Part shown: one piece after another, positions 8,278-16,890 of the stretch
How the letters are laid out: every line of letters begins with the position of its first letter
Numbering within the stretch: position 1 is the first letter of the stretch
Source: Edaphobacter sp.
GTDB taxonomy: Bacteria > Acidobacteriota > Terriglobia > Terriglobales > Acidobacteriaceae
Length of the DNA: 64,000 nucleotides
Direction of reading: 5' to 3'
NCBI GenBank assembly: GCA_025462645.1
Contig: JAOAPB010000056.1
Location: forward strand, 19,112-83,111
The notes under the pieces: model-generated
Told to the model about the DNA's origin: nothing
Seen by the model: only the letters and a program-made list of their open reading frames with translations
Databases searched by the model: none
Made by a program: the position numbers and the translations under genes

Positions 8278-9060
8278 ATGGGGCATCACACCAGAATTCG
8301 CAACGCCTTTAGAATCATCTTTCTTCTGGCTGTCGCGTCCCTCCCCAGCCTCGCGTCCATAGCCCCCAATGTAGCCGAGCAATATCTTCTCGCCGCCGCC
8401 AATCAGGATCGCGCCGCCCGCAACCTTCCTCTGCTCCACTTCGATCCAATCCTGGCGCAGGCAGCCTTCTACCACGCCCACCAGATGGCCGCCCACGCCA
8501 ACATCTCTCACCAATTTCCCGGAGAACCAGAGCTCTCCGCCCGCGGAGCCAGTGTTGGCGCACACTTCAGCCTCATCACGGAAAATGTAGGCGAGGCCCC
8601 TGATTCCACAATGATTCACGGTCTCTGGATGCAATCCAAAGGACACCGGGAAAATCTTCTCGATCCCAACGTAGACGCGGTTGGCATATCAGTGGTCGTC
8701 CGAAACCATCAGCTTTATGCCGTAGAAGACTTCGCCAGCACCGTCAAGCCCCTTGATTTGAACGAGCAGGAGTCTACAGTAGCCAATATTCTTGCGCAGT
8801 CAGGTCTACAGATCGCTAACAATACAAGCGTCAGCGTGGAAGATGCCCGACGTACCTGCACGATGTCCACGGGCTATGCCGGCAACCGCCAACCCTGGTA
8901 CATCATTCGCTATAACGCCGATAAACTTAGCGAACTTCCCAGCCAACTCCAGTCCCACTTGAACTCTGGAACATATCATCAGGCCGCAGTAGGAGCCTGC
9001 ATCTCAACTGATTCAGGCTCTTTCACAGCCTACGGTGTTGCCGTTCTGCTCTATCCGTAG
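8278..9060 (+). CDS. secreted CAP-domain (SCP/PR1-like) protein
   Basis: A 260-residue protein with a signal peptide (hydrophobic IIFLLAVASLPSLASI, residues 13-28) and one CAP domain. The domain core is visible: LLAAANQDRAARNLPLLHFD, the metal-site histidine in FYHAHQMA, ENVGEA, and HRENLLDPNVDAVGISVV. CAP proteins are secreted; in bacteria their function is mostly unknown. A C-terminal region (about 175-260) without a recognised domain contains two cysteines (CTMST, CISTD) that could form a disulfide. It is transcribed alone, convergent with the next gene at 8 bp. Confidence 0.85.
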   Translation: MGHHTRIRNAFRIIFLLAVASLPSLASIAPNVAEQYLLAAANQDRAARNLPLLHFDPILAQAAFYHAHQMAAHANISHQFPGEPELSARGASVGAHFSLITENVGEAPDSTMIHGLWMQSKGHRENLLDPNVDAVGISVVVRNHQLYAVEDFASTVKPLDLNEQESTVANILAQSGLQIANNTSVSVEDARRTCTMSTGYAGNRQPWYIIRYNADKLSELPSQLQSHLNSGTYHQAAVGACISTDSGSFTAYGVAVLLYP

Positions 9061-9067
9061 CAGGGGA

Positions 9068-9646
9068 TTAGACCGCCGCTGGAGCAACTCCAGCCTTAGC
9101 CAACTCCTCCGCGCTCGCCGGCTGCGTTGGCTCCATCTCCAGCAGATCGTTGAAACGATTGAAGTAGTTAAACAGCCCAATCGCCGCCATCAACTCCACC
9201 ACCTCGCCCTCACTATAAAAACTCCGCAGCTTCGCAAATTCCGCCTCGCTGTAGGAATGCGCATCCAGCGTCATCACCTCGGCCAAATGGATCGCAACCC
9301 TCTCACGCTCGCTGAACTCCCCACTTCCTGCCACATCATGCAACGCATCAAGCTGTACATCTGTCCATCCCAGCTTCCGGCAGATCGTTGTATGCGATGC
9401 CAGGCAATATGGTGTGCGATTCAGCTGCGAAGTCCTTACAATCACTAGCTCCTTTAGAGCTTTGGGCAGGGTTCCCGTATTCAGTACTGCCTCCATGTGC
9501 GCAATGATCGTTTCGAAGATCTCGGGGCGGTGTGCCATTGTGCGAAACATATTCGGCACATTTCCGCGGTCCCGTAGATACCGATCATAGATATTTACAG
9601 CTCCTGGCAAAACTTCATCGCGATTTAATCGGGAGATACGCGGCAT
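9068..9646 (-). CDS. carboxymuconolactone decarboxylase / AhpD-like protein
   Basis: A 192-residue all-helical protein of the CMD/AhpD superfamily. The signature region reads LKELVIVRTSQLNRTPYCLASH. Here the usual C-x-x-C-x-x-x-H is reduced to a single cysteine (C-LAS-H), so a classical dithiol peroxidase mechanism is unlikely. The following segment with EREVA-like SERERVAIHLAEVMT is typical of the family. Length is normal for the single-domain form. It reads away from the tRNA gene. Function is probably oxidative stress-related or decarboxylation of an unknown substrate. Confidence 0.82.
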   Translation of the reverse strand: MPRISRLNRDEVLPGAVNIYDRYLRDRGNVPNMFRTMAHRPEIFETIIAHMEAVLNTGTLPKALKELVIVRTSQLNRTPYCLASHTTICRKLGWTDVQLDALHDVAGSGEFSERERVAIHLAEVMTLDAHSYSEAEFAKLRSFYSEGEVVELMAAIGLFNYFNRFNDLLEMEPTQPASAEELAKAGVAPAAV

Positions 9647-9721
9647 GGAGGAAATCCTTTCAAAACATCAGAATATTCGCATCATAACGCCGTCACAACC
9701 CGCAGTCATAAAATTCTCTTT

Positions 9722-9751
9722 TGACCCTCCCATCGGTAATTTGTTATAACT
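9722..9751 (+). promoter_or_regulatory. probable promoter of the tRNA-Asn gene
   Basis: TTGACC (9722-9727) and TATAAC (9746-9751) are separated by 18 bp, close to a sigma-70 consensus, and lie about 45 bp before the mature tRNA-Asn 5' end. Confidence 0.55.
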
Positions 9752-9794
9752 GTCTTAGCAAACGCGAGAAGTTCTGTCTCGTGTCCCAGCACAC

Positions 9795-9869
<75 letters not shown>

Positions 9870-9917
9870 TATTTATCAATCACTTGCAAGACCTCCTCTC
9901 CTAAACTTCACCAAATT

Positions 9918-11177
9918 TCACCGAATCGCTTGCGAAGCTTCAATCGGCTCCGCTAGCCGCTTCACGTTACGACCTGTCAGACCCATGCTTTCAACCGCTG
10001 GTGTCCAACCTTCGAGCACCGTTGAAGCGTGAGAGTTTACCGCCCGCATCACGTTATCTTCGACGACCTGCACGTACACGTTGCCGGTCGTCGTGATGCT
10101 CGCATGGCGGAGTGCGCCTTGCGTGTCCTTGAGCGTGCCATGGCCGGAAAGATGAGTTCCCAGGGAACGTCGCATGACCTGGAAGGTGATGAGACGAGCT
10201 GGTATCTCCAACCTCTCAGCGATCGGACGAATCCGCCACTTGAGGAAGTTTTTTGCGTGCCGCGGTACAGCTTGCCCCTTTCGCTTCCCGCGACCGAACG
10301 TAGGAAACATCAGAGCCTCCGGAGACGGGTCTGGGCAGATTCTGCGCCAAGCCTCAATCACCGGACGGACGGGTTCAGGTACTGCAATGGGAGCTCGACT
10401 TGCCTTGGTTTTGAGCCGCCCTTCATAAAACTGCCCCTCGACGGCGGTGCCGTAGGGCATCAGGGAAACTCCCGTCCACGACTTCCATTGAAACCCCATT
10501 GCCTCACTTGCGCGAGGTCCACTGAAGATGCCAACGAGCATGAGGCAGAGATCCCCCAGGTCTTCGATAGCGCCGAGCAGCAGTAGCATCAGATCAACTG
10601 CCATCACCGGCTTATCGGAAATCTTCGTGATCGGCATAGTGACATCTTCTCCCGGGTCTTCGGTAAGGAACTTTTGCTTCCTCGCAAGATGAGTGATCGC
10701 ACGGACGTTGTTGAAGCAACTGCGAACCACTGAGTCGGAGTAATCCTTTTCTTCCACCAAGTTGTTTAGCCAAACCTGAATCTTGAACGTGCTGAGATTC
10801 CGAAGTGGCAGGTCGCCAAAGTGTCCAATCAGGTAATGCTCCAGGTTGTAGGTATTGGTCTTCTTATAGGTTGGGCTCCATGAGCCTCGCCGCATCGGGA
10901 TGTAACGCTCAACTACGAACCAGCGAAACGTCACAGAATCATCCGGTGGGAGCGTTGGAGTCGGTCCGACCCCTTTGGTCTCCTTCAGGATGATCTCCTG
11001 AAGCACCTGCTCAGCCTTCCACTTGGGTGTTCCGGCCTTGGGACAGATCTTCACGCAGCGATGTTTGCATACCTCCTTCCCTTGCTGGTCTTTGCGGTAC
11101 ACCAAGTATTTGCCGTACCACATCTTCACCTTCTTCCCGCTCGGGTAGACGGTGCCCTTCTGATACTTCATTGCCAT
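9918..11177 (-). CDS. tyrosine-type site-specific integrase
   Basis: A 419-residue phage/ICE-type integrase that would insert and excise the element at tRNA-Asn. It has an N-terminal arm-binding region (about 1-70, with two Cys/His-rich turns in EVCKHRCVKICPK), a SAM-like core-binding domain (about 80-180) and a catalytic domain. Catalytic residues are the Arg of GIFSGPRASEA, the second Arg in VMRRSLGTHL, the His in GALRHASI, and a Tyr in GNVYVQV. The usual first His of the H-x-x-R box is not evident. Its stop lies 48 bp from the tRNA, the usual layout for tRNA-integrated islands. Confidence 0.92.
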   Translation of the reverse strand: MAMKYQKGTVYPSGKKVKMWYGKYLVYRKDQQGKEVCKHRCVKICPKAGTPKWKAEQVLQEIILKETKGVGPTPTLPPDDSVTFRWFVVERYIPMRRGSWSPTYKKTNTYNLEHYLIGHFGDLPLRNLSTFKIQVWLNNLVEEKDYSDSVVRSCFNNVRAITHLARKQKFLTEDPGEDVTMPITKISDKPVMAVDLMLLLLGAIEDLGDLCLMLVGIFSGPRASEAMGFQWKSWTGVSLMPYGTAVEGQFYEGRLKTKASRAPIAVPEPVRPVIEAWRRICPDPSPEALMFPTFGRGKRKGQAVPRHAKNFLKWRIRPIAERLEIPARLITFQVMRRSLGTHLSGHGTLKDTQGALRHASITTTGNVYVQVVEDNVMRAVNSHASTVLEGWTPAVESMGLTGRNVKRLAEPIEASQAIR

Positions 11178-11226
11178 TTTGTTCTCCGGTTTCTGCTTCC
11201 GGTCCTGGTCGTGGAGAACACCTTAA

Positions 11227-11619
11227 TCATCCACCAAACCGGGGCTGCAAGGAAGAGCGTGAGGTCGTCAATTTTTCCATAAATTCCTCAACATCCGCAC
11301 TACGGTATCGCATCAACGTCCCGAGCTTCACCCCACGAAGTTTGGGGAAGCGGCGCGTTGTGTGATCGCGGACCCACCGCTCAGAGACACCAAGGCGCGC
11401 GGCAACTTCGCGGGCATTGAGCAGGCGCTCTGGAACCGGGAAGTTGACTATCCGTGGAGTAGCAGATTCGGTGTTAGTTTGCGGATGTGCAGGTGGTTCA
11501 GATTGAGGCAACGGACCTCTTGAGCTTGAAGTCCACCCGGAGGTTTCGGGCACAGGTGGCTTTCGGTTGGAAGGGTTGCTGTCGATTGCGTAACTAGATC
11601 TATTGGCGGCTCCAGGCAT
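11227..11619 (-). CDS. excisionase-like helix-turn-helix protein
   Basis: A 130-residue protein whose C-terminal half (about 66-118) is a MerR/excisionase-type winged helix: LLNAREVAARLGVSERWVRD, then KLRGVKLGTLMRYRSADVEEF. The N-terminal half is proline- and serine-rich and probably disordered. It lies directly upstream of the integrase on the same strand, so it is likely the recombination directionality factor or a regulator of the integrase. AGAGGGA precedes the ATG at a suitable distance. Confidence 0.75.
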   Translation of the reverse strand: MPGAANRSSYAIDSNPSNRKPPVPETSGWTSSSRGPLPQSEPPAHPQTNTESATPRIVNFPVPERLLNAREVAARLGVSERWVRDHTTRRFPKLRGVKLGTLMRYRSADVEEFMEKLTTSRSSLQPRFGG

Positions 11620-12019
11620 TTTCCCTCTCTGACGGAAATCCGATTTTCATCGCTCATCGAGCGAGGTGTCTTCTCACATCTCTTGAGAAGTAGAACGTCC
11701 TTCCCGGGAGAACTGAGTCTTTCGAGTCTCGGTGGTGAGGAGGTGCGTGTCCAATACTTCGTGTCTATAACGGCCAAGATTTTATCTATGACCTCGCGCC
11801 TAAACAAAGGCAATCTGGGCACCAAAAGGTGCCCGGGAACACAGAAGTGCCTTATTGACACCTTTAGGCCCGGTTTTCAACCATAGTCGGGGAGCACATT
11901 TGCCACTGGCCACGTTTTGAGTGAGTCAGTGGGATCGACAACAGCCAATGGAGCAGTAAGGCCATGTCAGATTCCTCACATTTCGTCTCCTCATTTACAT
12001 CAAGGCGGTAGCAGAGACA
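11620..12019. other. non-coding region between the integration module and the LysR gene
   Basis: No convincing gene is seen in this 400 bp. It must carry the promoter of the leftward xis/int genes. A weak inverted repeat (GTGCCCGGGAAC and neighbours near 11825-11845) and a short TTGAGAAG/CTTCTC pair near 11670-11690 are present. In-frame codons without a start run from 11960 into the LysR gene. Confidence 0.4.
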
Positions 12020-12913
12020 TTGAACTTCACACGCGCGGCAGAGCGGCTCTTTCTCGCGCAGCCCTCACTCAGCCAGCAGATTAGAGAACTAGAAAGTCAG
12101 CTCAAGTTCCCCATCTTTGAGCGCGGGGGAGGTGGAGTTCGCCTGACGGACGCTGGGCGTCTCGTGGTCGCATATGCGGTCACTGCACTTCGAGAGCGGG
12201 ATGAGATTGTATCCATGGCCCGAGCCATTCATCTTGGTGAAGTTCCTCTTCTACGCCTAGGCTTCTCTTCGTTTGTCACCACGAGCCTCTTGCAGACCTT
12301 TCGCGAGTCCTACGAGGAGATGTTTCCTGGCTGCGAAATTCAACTGTCAAGCGGCAATCCGATTCTGACATTGCAACGGCTGAGTCAACGCACCTTGGAT
12401 TGCGCGCTCCTCCCAATGCCGATCGACGAAAAGCTGTACAAAGTGCATCAAATCGCGCAATCTCCGTTGGTAGTTTGCATGGCGGCCAATGACCCGCTCG
12501 CTGCTCAAGTCCAAGTCGACATTCACGAGATTGCTCCTCGCCTCAAGGTCTTTCGTGACCCAGAACTGCACCCCGCCGCGCACTCGCGTCTAGTGGAGCT
12601 ATTCAATGAAGTTGGAATCTCTCTGTCTGTGGCTAATTCTGGCCGGACGCCCTCAGATATTCAGTGGATGGTCAAAGCTAACTGCGGACTCGCTCTCATC
12701 GATCAGCTCTTACCGCTTGACGCGGGTCTCGTCACGCGACCGATCGCCGGCGTCAATTGGACGGCTGACACCGCATTCGTCCATCAGAGTCGCGCGGACC
12801 ATATTGCACTGCCGTTCATCGAACGATTCTTTCAGGAACGCTGGCAGAAGTTCCATGGCAAGAAGCACCCCTCGGGAAGTGTTCGGCCTGAGCAACTGAA
12901 GCTGCTTGGTTGA
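12020..12913 (+). CDS. LysR-family transcriptional regulator (5' end irregular)
   Basis: A 297-residue product from a TTG start. The LysR winged helix is recognisable as NFTRAAERLFLAQPSLSQQI, followed by the linker helix and a substrate-binding domain (about 75-275). Family members normally carry about 18 residues before NFTRA. Here the frame is open back to the stop at 11957-11959 and encodes LLIYIKAVAETL, matching the family N-terminus, but no ATG, GTG or TTG exists there. The gene may use a rare start, be shortened, or have lost its start. It is the first + strand gene before the conjugation operon, so a regulatory role in transfer is possible. Confidence 0.75.
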   Translation: MNFTRAAERLFLAQPSLSQQIRELESQLKFPIFERGGGGVRLTDAGRLVVAYAVTALRERDEIVSMARAIHLGEVPLLRLGFSSFVTTSLLQTFRESYEEMFPGCEIQLSSGNPILTLQRLSQRTLDCALLPMPIDEKLYKVHQIAQSPLVVCMAANDPLAAQVQVDIHEIAPRLKVFRDPELHPAAHSRLVELFNEVGISLSVANSGRTPSDIQWMVKANCGLALIDQLLPLDAGLVTRPIAGVNWTADTAFVHQSRADHIALPFIERFFQERWQKFHGKKHPSGSVRPEQLKLLG

Positions 12914-13031
12914 CGAGATCGGCATAGAAAAAAACTATGGCGAAATAGGAAAGAAGTCTTGGACGACACTGCGGAAGGGCATTTAGCTTCCGAAACATCA
13001 CGGCGAACATTCAAGCCGTTTGGAGGATCAG

Positions 13032-13400
13032 ATGTCCCTGACAAGTCAATCCAATTCCTCGCTTCGCAACGGGCGCGGTCGACTCATCTCAAACCCGAAG
13101 GCCGTATCCGCCATCCGTGTGTTAGCGCCATTGCTAATGACGCTAACGTTTGCTTCGGTAGCCCATGCGCAGGGGACCATGGATTTCTCTGGAGCCACCA
13201 CGCTGATGTCCACCTTCAAAACTTTCGCGGTATACGCGGGAGCGGTCATCTGCTTCGGCGGCCTCATCTTCGCCGGAATCCGGATGATGAGCGGTCGCTT
13301 TCAAGATGCAATTCCCGGACTCTTCGGTGCGCTGTTCGGCGCCGGAGTGCTCGGTTGGGGAGCGGGCTGGATCGGCTCTCTGACTGGACAGTCGATGTAG
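13032..13400 (+). CDS. VirB2/TrbC-type conjugative pilin
   Basis: A pilin precursor of about 122 residues. A long positively charged N-terminus leads to a signal-like hydrophobic segment (VLAPLLMTLTFASVAHA). The mature pilin (GTMDFSGATTLMSTFKT onward) has two hydrophobic helices split by a short basic loop (IRMMSGRFQ). The ATG at 13032 was chosen because GGAGG precedes it by 6 bp; an in-frame TTG lies 12 bp upstream. This is the first gene of the type IV secretion operon and would form the extracellular pilus. Confidence 0.85.
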   Translation: MSLTSQSNSSLRNGRGRLISNPKAVSAIRVLAPLLMTLTFASVAHAQGTMDFSGATTLMSTFKTFAVYAGAVICFGGLIFAGIRMMSGRFQDAIPGLFGALFGAGVLGWGAGWIGSLTGQSM

Positions 13401-13413
13401 GAGGTGCATCGAC

Positions 13414-13677
13414 ATGACCAAGCGTGGAGAACCGTTACCAATCAATCAGGCCATGAACAGACCGAGAGCCAAATTAGGCCTCGACTTATCTGCATGGATG
13501 GCGATCGTCTTCGTGACGGTGGCGGTTTTCCTCGTTGGTTTCCGAATGATTGCAATTGTCAGCTTTCCCATGATGGCGGGCGGTGCTTGGTTGATCGTCC
13601 GTAAACACCCGAAGATGTTCCAGCTTTGGGGCCTAAGCCTCAGTCAAAAGAGCTACTATGACCCGCGTGAACACTGA
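13414..13677 (+). CDS. VirB3/TrbD-like inner-membrane protein
   Basis: An 87-residue protein with one or two hydrophobic helices (WMAIVFVTVAVFLVGFRMIA and SFPMMAGGAWLIV). Its ending KMFQLWGLSLSQKSYYDP is typical of VirB3/TrbD. It sits between the pilin and the VirB4 ATPase, overlapping the latter by 20 bp. In other systems VirB3 sits in the inner membrane and works with VirB4, sometimes as a fusion. Confidence 0.85.
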   Translation: MTKRGEPLPINQAMNRPRAKLGLDLSAWMAIVFVTVAVFLVGFRMIAIVSFPMMAGGAWLIVRKHPKMFQLWGLSLSQKSYYDPREH

Positions 13678-16027
13678 GCACTCCAAACATACGCCGTGGT
13701 TCGCCAAGGCCGGAGCCGCGTGCAGCATCGTCCCGATTGCACGCTTCGTTGGACCGAACATCTTTGCCCTGAAAGGCGGAGGTTATGGATGCCTGTTCGC
13801 TCTCACCGGCATGGACGAAGAGGGCTTGACGGACCAGGAGCTCGAGTCGCAAATGCGATCTATCGAAGGGGCGTTGCGTGGATTGCCGGAAGGATCATGC
13901 CTCTACCAATACACACGCATTATGTCGGGCTTTGATCTTCCCCGACAGGCCAAGTATGCGAATCCCACCACGGAAGTATTCGCCAGTGATCGCCTCGCGT
14001 TCCTTGAAAAGACGGCAGGCTTCCGGCGTATTGATCTGCATTGGTGTCTCACCCTGGAGCCGTCGAAGGTGAAGGCCTTCGAGCGGAAACCGCAGGAAAA
14101 CGCTGCCGACACATCGCGAATGTTGGCGGAACTTGAAAAGACCGCAACGATCCTTCAGAGTCATCTCGGCAGCACGCTTGGTTTGCGGCTGCTCGGCAAG
14201 GCCGACACCTTCCAGTTCTTCAGCTACCTCTTCAATCTTGAAGAGTGGGCCAGTCAAGATCAGCTACGCAGCGATGCAGGAGTAGACCGTCAGATCGTCA
14301 AGAGCCCGGTCGCATGGCACAGTGACTACCTCCAGGTCGGCAAACGTCATGTGCAGATGTTTTCGCTCAAGACCACGCCGGAGGCATCGAGGCCCTGCCT
14401 CTTCTTCGGCTTGCTCGCCCTCGACTGTGACAGCGTGCTGTGCTCGACATGGCGGATGAAATCGACCTCGGCGGCCCGCAGTGAGATTGACGCGCAGGAG
14501 AAATTCATTTCGTTCTTCAAGGTGGGTGTGCTGACCCGAGTGATGAGTGGGCGCGACACCGCTTCGCTCGAAACCGGCGCGGGCGCGAAGGCTGCCAACA
14601 ACAACGTCGATGACCTGAGCGATGTCATCCGCTCCCTCGATAAGAAGGCCCAGGGTGAATACTCGCTGCGGCTGCTGCTGGCTGCGCGCAGCCCGGAGCA
14701 GCTTCGCAACACCGTCCCCGCCGTGCATCGCATCTTCGTCGCTGCACGGGCTCAGGTGATGGAAGAGACGCTTGGCAACCTGTCGGCGTTCTATGCCATG
14801 TTCCCTGGCAACCAAAAATTCAACGTCTTCCCTTTGTGGCTGGCAGAGGATCATCACGCACGTCTCTCCTCTGTGTTTGCTCCCCACATCGGCCATCCCC
14901 ACTCGGAAGACCTGGACAACGAGTACCTGAATATCTTCGAGACCCGTACCCGGACGCCGTTCTTTCAGGACGTGTATGTGGACGGGGTAAGGGTCATGCT
15001 CATCATCGGTCCTACCGGTAGTGGGAAAAGTGTCCATGCCAACGCGGCTATTGCACTGGAGCAGAAATACAGCGGTTTTAGCTACATTTTTGACATCGGC
15101 GGCAGCTATGAAAGCGTCGTGGAACTGTACGGCGGACGAGTTGATCGCGTGGGCAAAGATGGCCCACGTGTGAATCCCTTTGCGTTGGAACCGACCGAGA
15201 GCAACGTTAAGTTTCTGTACTCATTTATCAAATTGCTGCTCACCAACGGTGGCGCAGAGCTGGAGCCAGAAGACGATGATGTGATCCACAAGGCCGTGCA
15301 GGATATGTACCTGCTCGACCCGGAGAATCGCCGGCTCTCGAATCTCTTTCTGCCCAAGAAGCTCGACCGCTATCTGTCGAAGTGGGTTGGCAAGGGCATC
15401 TACAACGCTGTGTTCGATAACGTCGAAGACAGTCTCTCGCTCTCGCGTCTCCAATGCTTCGACTTCCAGGGCGTGAACAACGAGCAATATGCCGACCTGA
15501 TCGAACCGCTGATGGTCTGGCTTCTCCGGCGTATCAATGATGTTCTGTACAACCCCGCCAATCTTGGCGTTCCCAAGCACATCCTCATCGAAGAGATCTT
15601 CTCTTCGATGAAAAACAAACAGCTCTTGGACGGTGCGCTCGCCTCTATCAAGACGGTTCGCAAGAACCTTGGGGGCGTCACCATGATTGGGCAGTCCGCC
15701 GATGACCTTGGCGCGAACGCCGACAGCATCGTGAATTCCTGTACGTCGTTCCTGTTCCTGAAGGATGCGACGTTCAATCGGAAGCGGTATGCCGAGCTGT
15801 TCAAGATGAACGAACAGCAGCTCGCTCTCTTCGAGAGCTTGCAGGACCGCGAAGGACTGTACATCCGGCGTGACGGCATCACGAAGGTTGTCACCTTGAA
15901 CCTCGATAAGCGCAGCTACGCCACCTTCTCCACCAAGCCGAAAGACCGGGTACGTCGGTCGAAGCTCATCGAAAAATACGGACTCACCGAGGGCATTGAT
16001 CGCTTTGCCCAGGGAGAGACTGTGTAG
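13658..16027 (+). CDS. VirB4/TrbE-type conjugal transfer ATPase
   Basis: A 789-residue cytoplasmic ATPase that powers pilus assembly and substrate transfer. The N-terminal CagE/TrbE domain spans about residues 150-350. The Walker A motif IIGPTGSGKSVHAN lies near residue 450, and the Walker B-like acidic stretch HILIEEIFSSM near 640. The late motif GVTMIGQSADDLG matches the RecA-like fold of VirB4. Length is typical (about 800). It overlaps the VirB3-like gene and is followed by VirB9. Confidence 0.95.
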   Translation: MTRVNTEHSKHTPWFAKAGAACSIVPIARFVGPNIFALKGGGYGCLFALTGMDEEGLTDQELESQMRSIEGALRGLPEGSCLYQYTRIMSGFDLPRQAKYANPTTEVFASDRLAFLEKTAGFRRIDLHWCLTLEPSKVKAFERKPQENAADTSRMLAELEKTATILQSHLGSTLGLRLLGKADTFQFFSYLFNLEEWASQDQLRSDAGVDRQIVKSPVAWHSDYLQVGKRHVQMFSLKTTPEASRPCLFFGLLALDCDSVLCSTWRMKSTSAARSEIDAQEKFISFFKVGVLTRVMSGRDTASLETGAGAKAANNNVDDLSDVIRSLDKKAQGEYSLRLLLAARSPEQLRNTVPAVHRIFVAARAQVMEETLGNLSAFYAMFPGNQKFNVFPLWLAEDHHARLSSVFAPHIGHPHSEDLDNEYLNIFETRTRTPFFQDVYVDGVRVMLIIGPTGSGKSVHANAAIALEQKYSGFSYIFDIGGSYESVVELYGGRVDRVGKDGPRVNPFALEPTESNVKFLYSFIKLLLTNGGAELEPEDDDVIHKAVQDMYLLDPENRRLSNLFLPKKLDRYLSKWVGKGIYNAVFDNVEDSLSLSRLQCFDFQGVNNEQYADLIEPLMVWLLRRINDVLYNPANLGVPKHILIEEIFSSMKNKQLLDGALASIKTVRKNLGGVTMIGQSADDLGANADSIVNSCTSFLFLKDATFNRKRYAELFKMNEQQLALFESLQDREGLYIRRDGITKVVTLNLDKRSYATFSTKPKDRVRRSKLIEKYGLTEGIDRFAQGETV

Positions 16028-16054
16028 CCAAACCAACCTAGAAAGGCCAGTGCC

Positions 16055-16888
16055 ATGAAACCACTCATCCCCGTCGTCGTCTCCGCTGGAATCGCGCTGG
16101 CCTCTATAAGCAGCCGTGCAGCCACCGAACCTCACCCGCTTCAGCCGAATGCGCCGCGCACCGTCACCGTGTCCGAGGCGGACACGCCTCCTGTGATTCG
16201 CGCCGGTTTGCTGCAATCGACGTTGATTGTCCTTCCATCCGAGGAAAAAGTCGCCAACGTCTTCGCTGGGGATACGGTCGATTGGGTGTTTGATGGCGGC
16301 CACGTCGCCAGCCGCTTCATCAGCGTCAAGCCGAAGGTGGCGAACGGATCGACGGACATTCACATCGTCTCGGACCATGGGAACGAATACACCTTGCAGC
16401 TACGCGAAGTCTCCAGTGATGCCGATGCTCACTTTGATTCCAAGGTGTTCATCGCTCCTGGCGACAAGGCCGCAAAAGACCGGCTCACGGAGCTGCCTGT
16501 CTTCGTACCTGCCTCCGAGCTGGACAAAGCCAAGCAGGAAGCAGCAACCGCAAAAGCAGCGCAGGCAGCGGAGTTGAAGGCCGAGGAGACGAATGCAGAA
16601 CAGTATCGCAGCCAATATCCCGGCAACCTTCGTTTCGACTACACATGGGATCAATCGAAGGGCAAAGCTCTTGGCCTGCAGCAGATATGGTGCGATGACA
16701 AATTCACCTATCTGCGCGGCCAGTTTCAGGAGACTCCGGCCCTCTATGAGTTGAAGGATGGTAAGGGCTCGCTCATCAACTTCGATTTCAACGCCGGCCT
16801 TTATACCGTGCCGAAGCAGTTGGACAACGGATATCTCGCCATCGGCAAGCAGAAGGTGGAGTTTCACCGCGTTGGAGGGGGGAAGTAG
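16055..16888 (+). CDS. VirB9/TrbG/CagX-type outer-membrane-complex protein
   Basis: A 277-residue periplasmic protein with a signal peptide (residues 1-22). The N-terminal beta domain includes LIVLPSEEKVANVFAGD and NGSTDIHIVSDHGNEYTL. An alanine/lysine-rich linker (about 155-180) leads to the C-terminal domain RFDYTWDQSK onward, which in the family binds VirB7/VirB10 in the outer-membrane pore. No VirB7 lipoprotein was recognised next to it. Only 2 bp separate it from virB10. Confidence 0.9.
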   Translation: MKPLIPVVVSAGIALASISSRAATEPHPLQPNAPRTVTVSEADTPPVIRAGLLQSTLIVLPSEEKVANVFAGDTVDWVFDGGHVASRFISVKPKVANGSTDIHIVSDHGNEYTLQLREVSSDADAHFDSKVFIAPGDKAAKDRLTELPVFVPASELDKAKQEAATAKAAQAAELKAEETNAEQYRSQYPGNLRFDYTWDQSKGKALGLQQIWCDDKFTYLRGQFQETPALYELKDGKGSLINFDFNAGLYTVPKQLDNGYLAIGKQKVEFHRVGGGK

Positions 16889-16890
16889 CC

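Noticed and set aside
11448..11861. Leftward 137-codon frame upstream of the excisionase-like gene
   Set aside because: It overlaps the excisionase-like gene in another frame, lacks a ribosome binding site and has no recognisable pattern.
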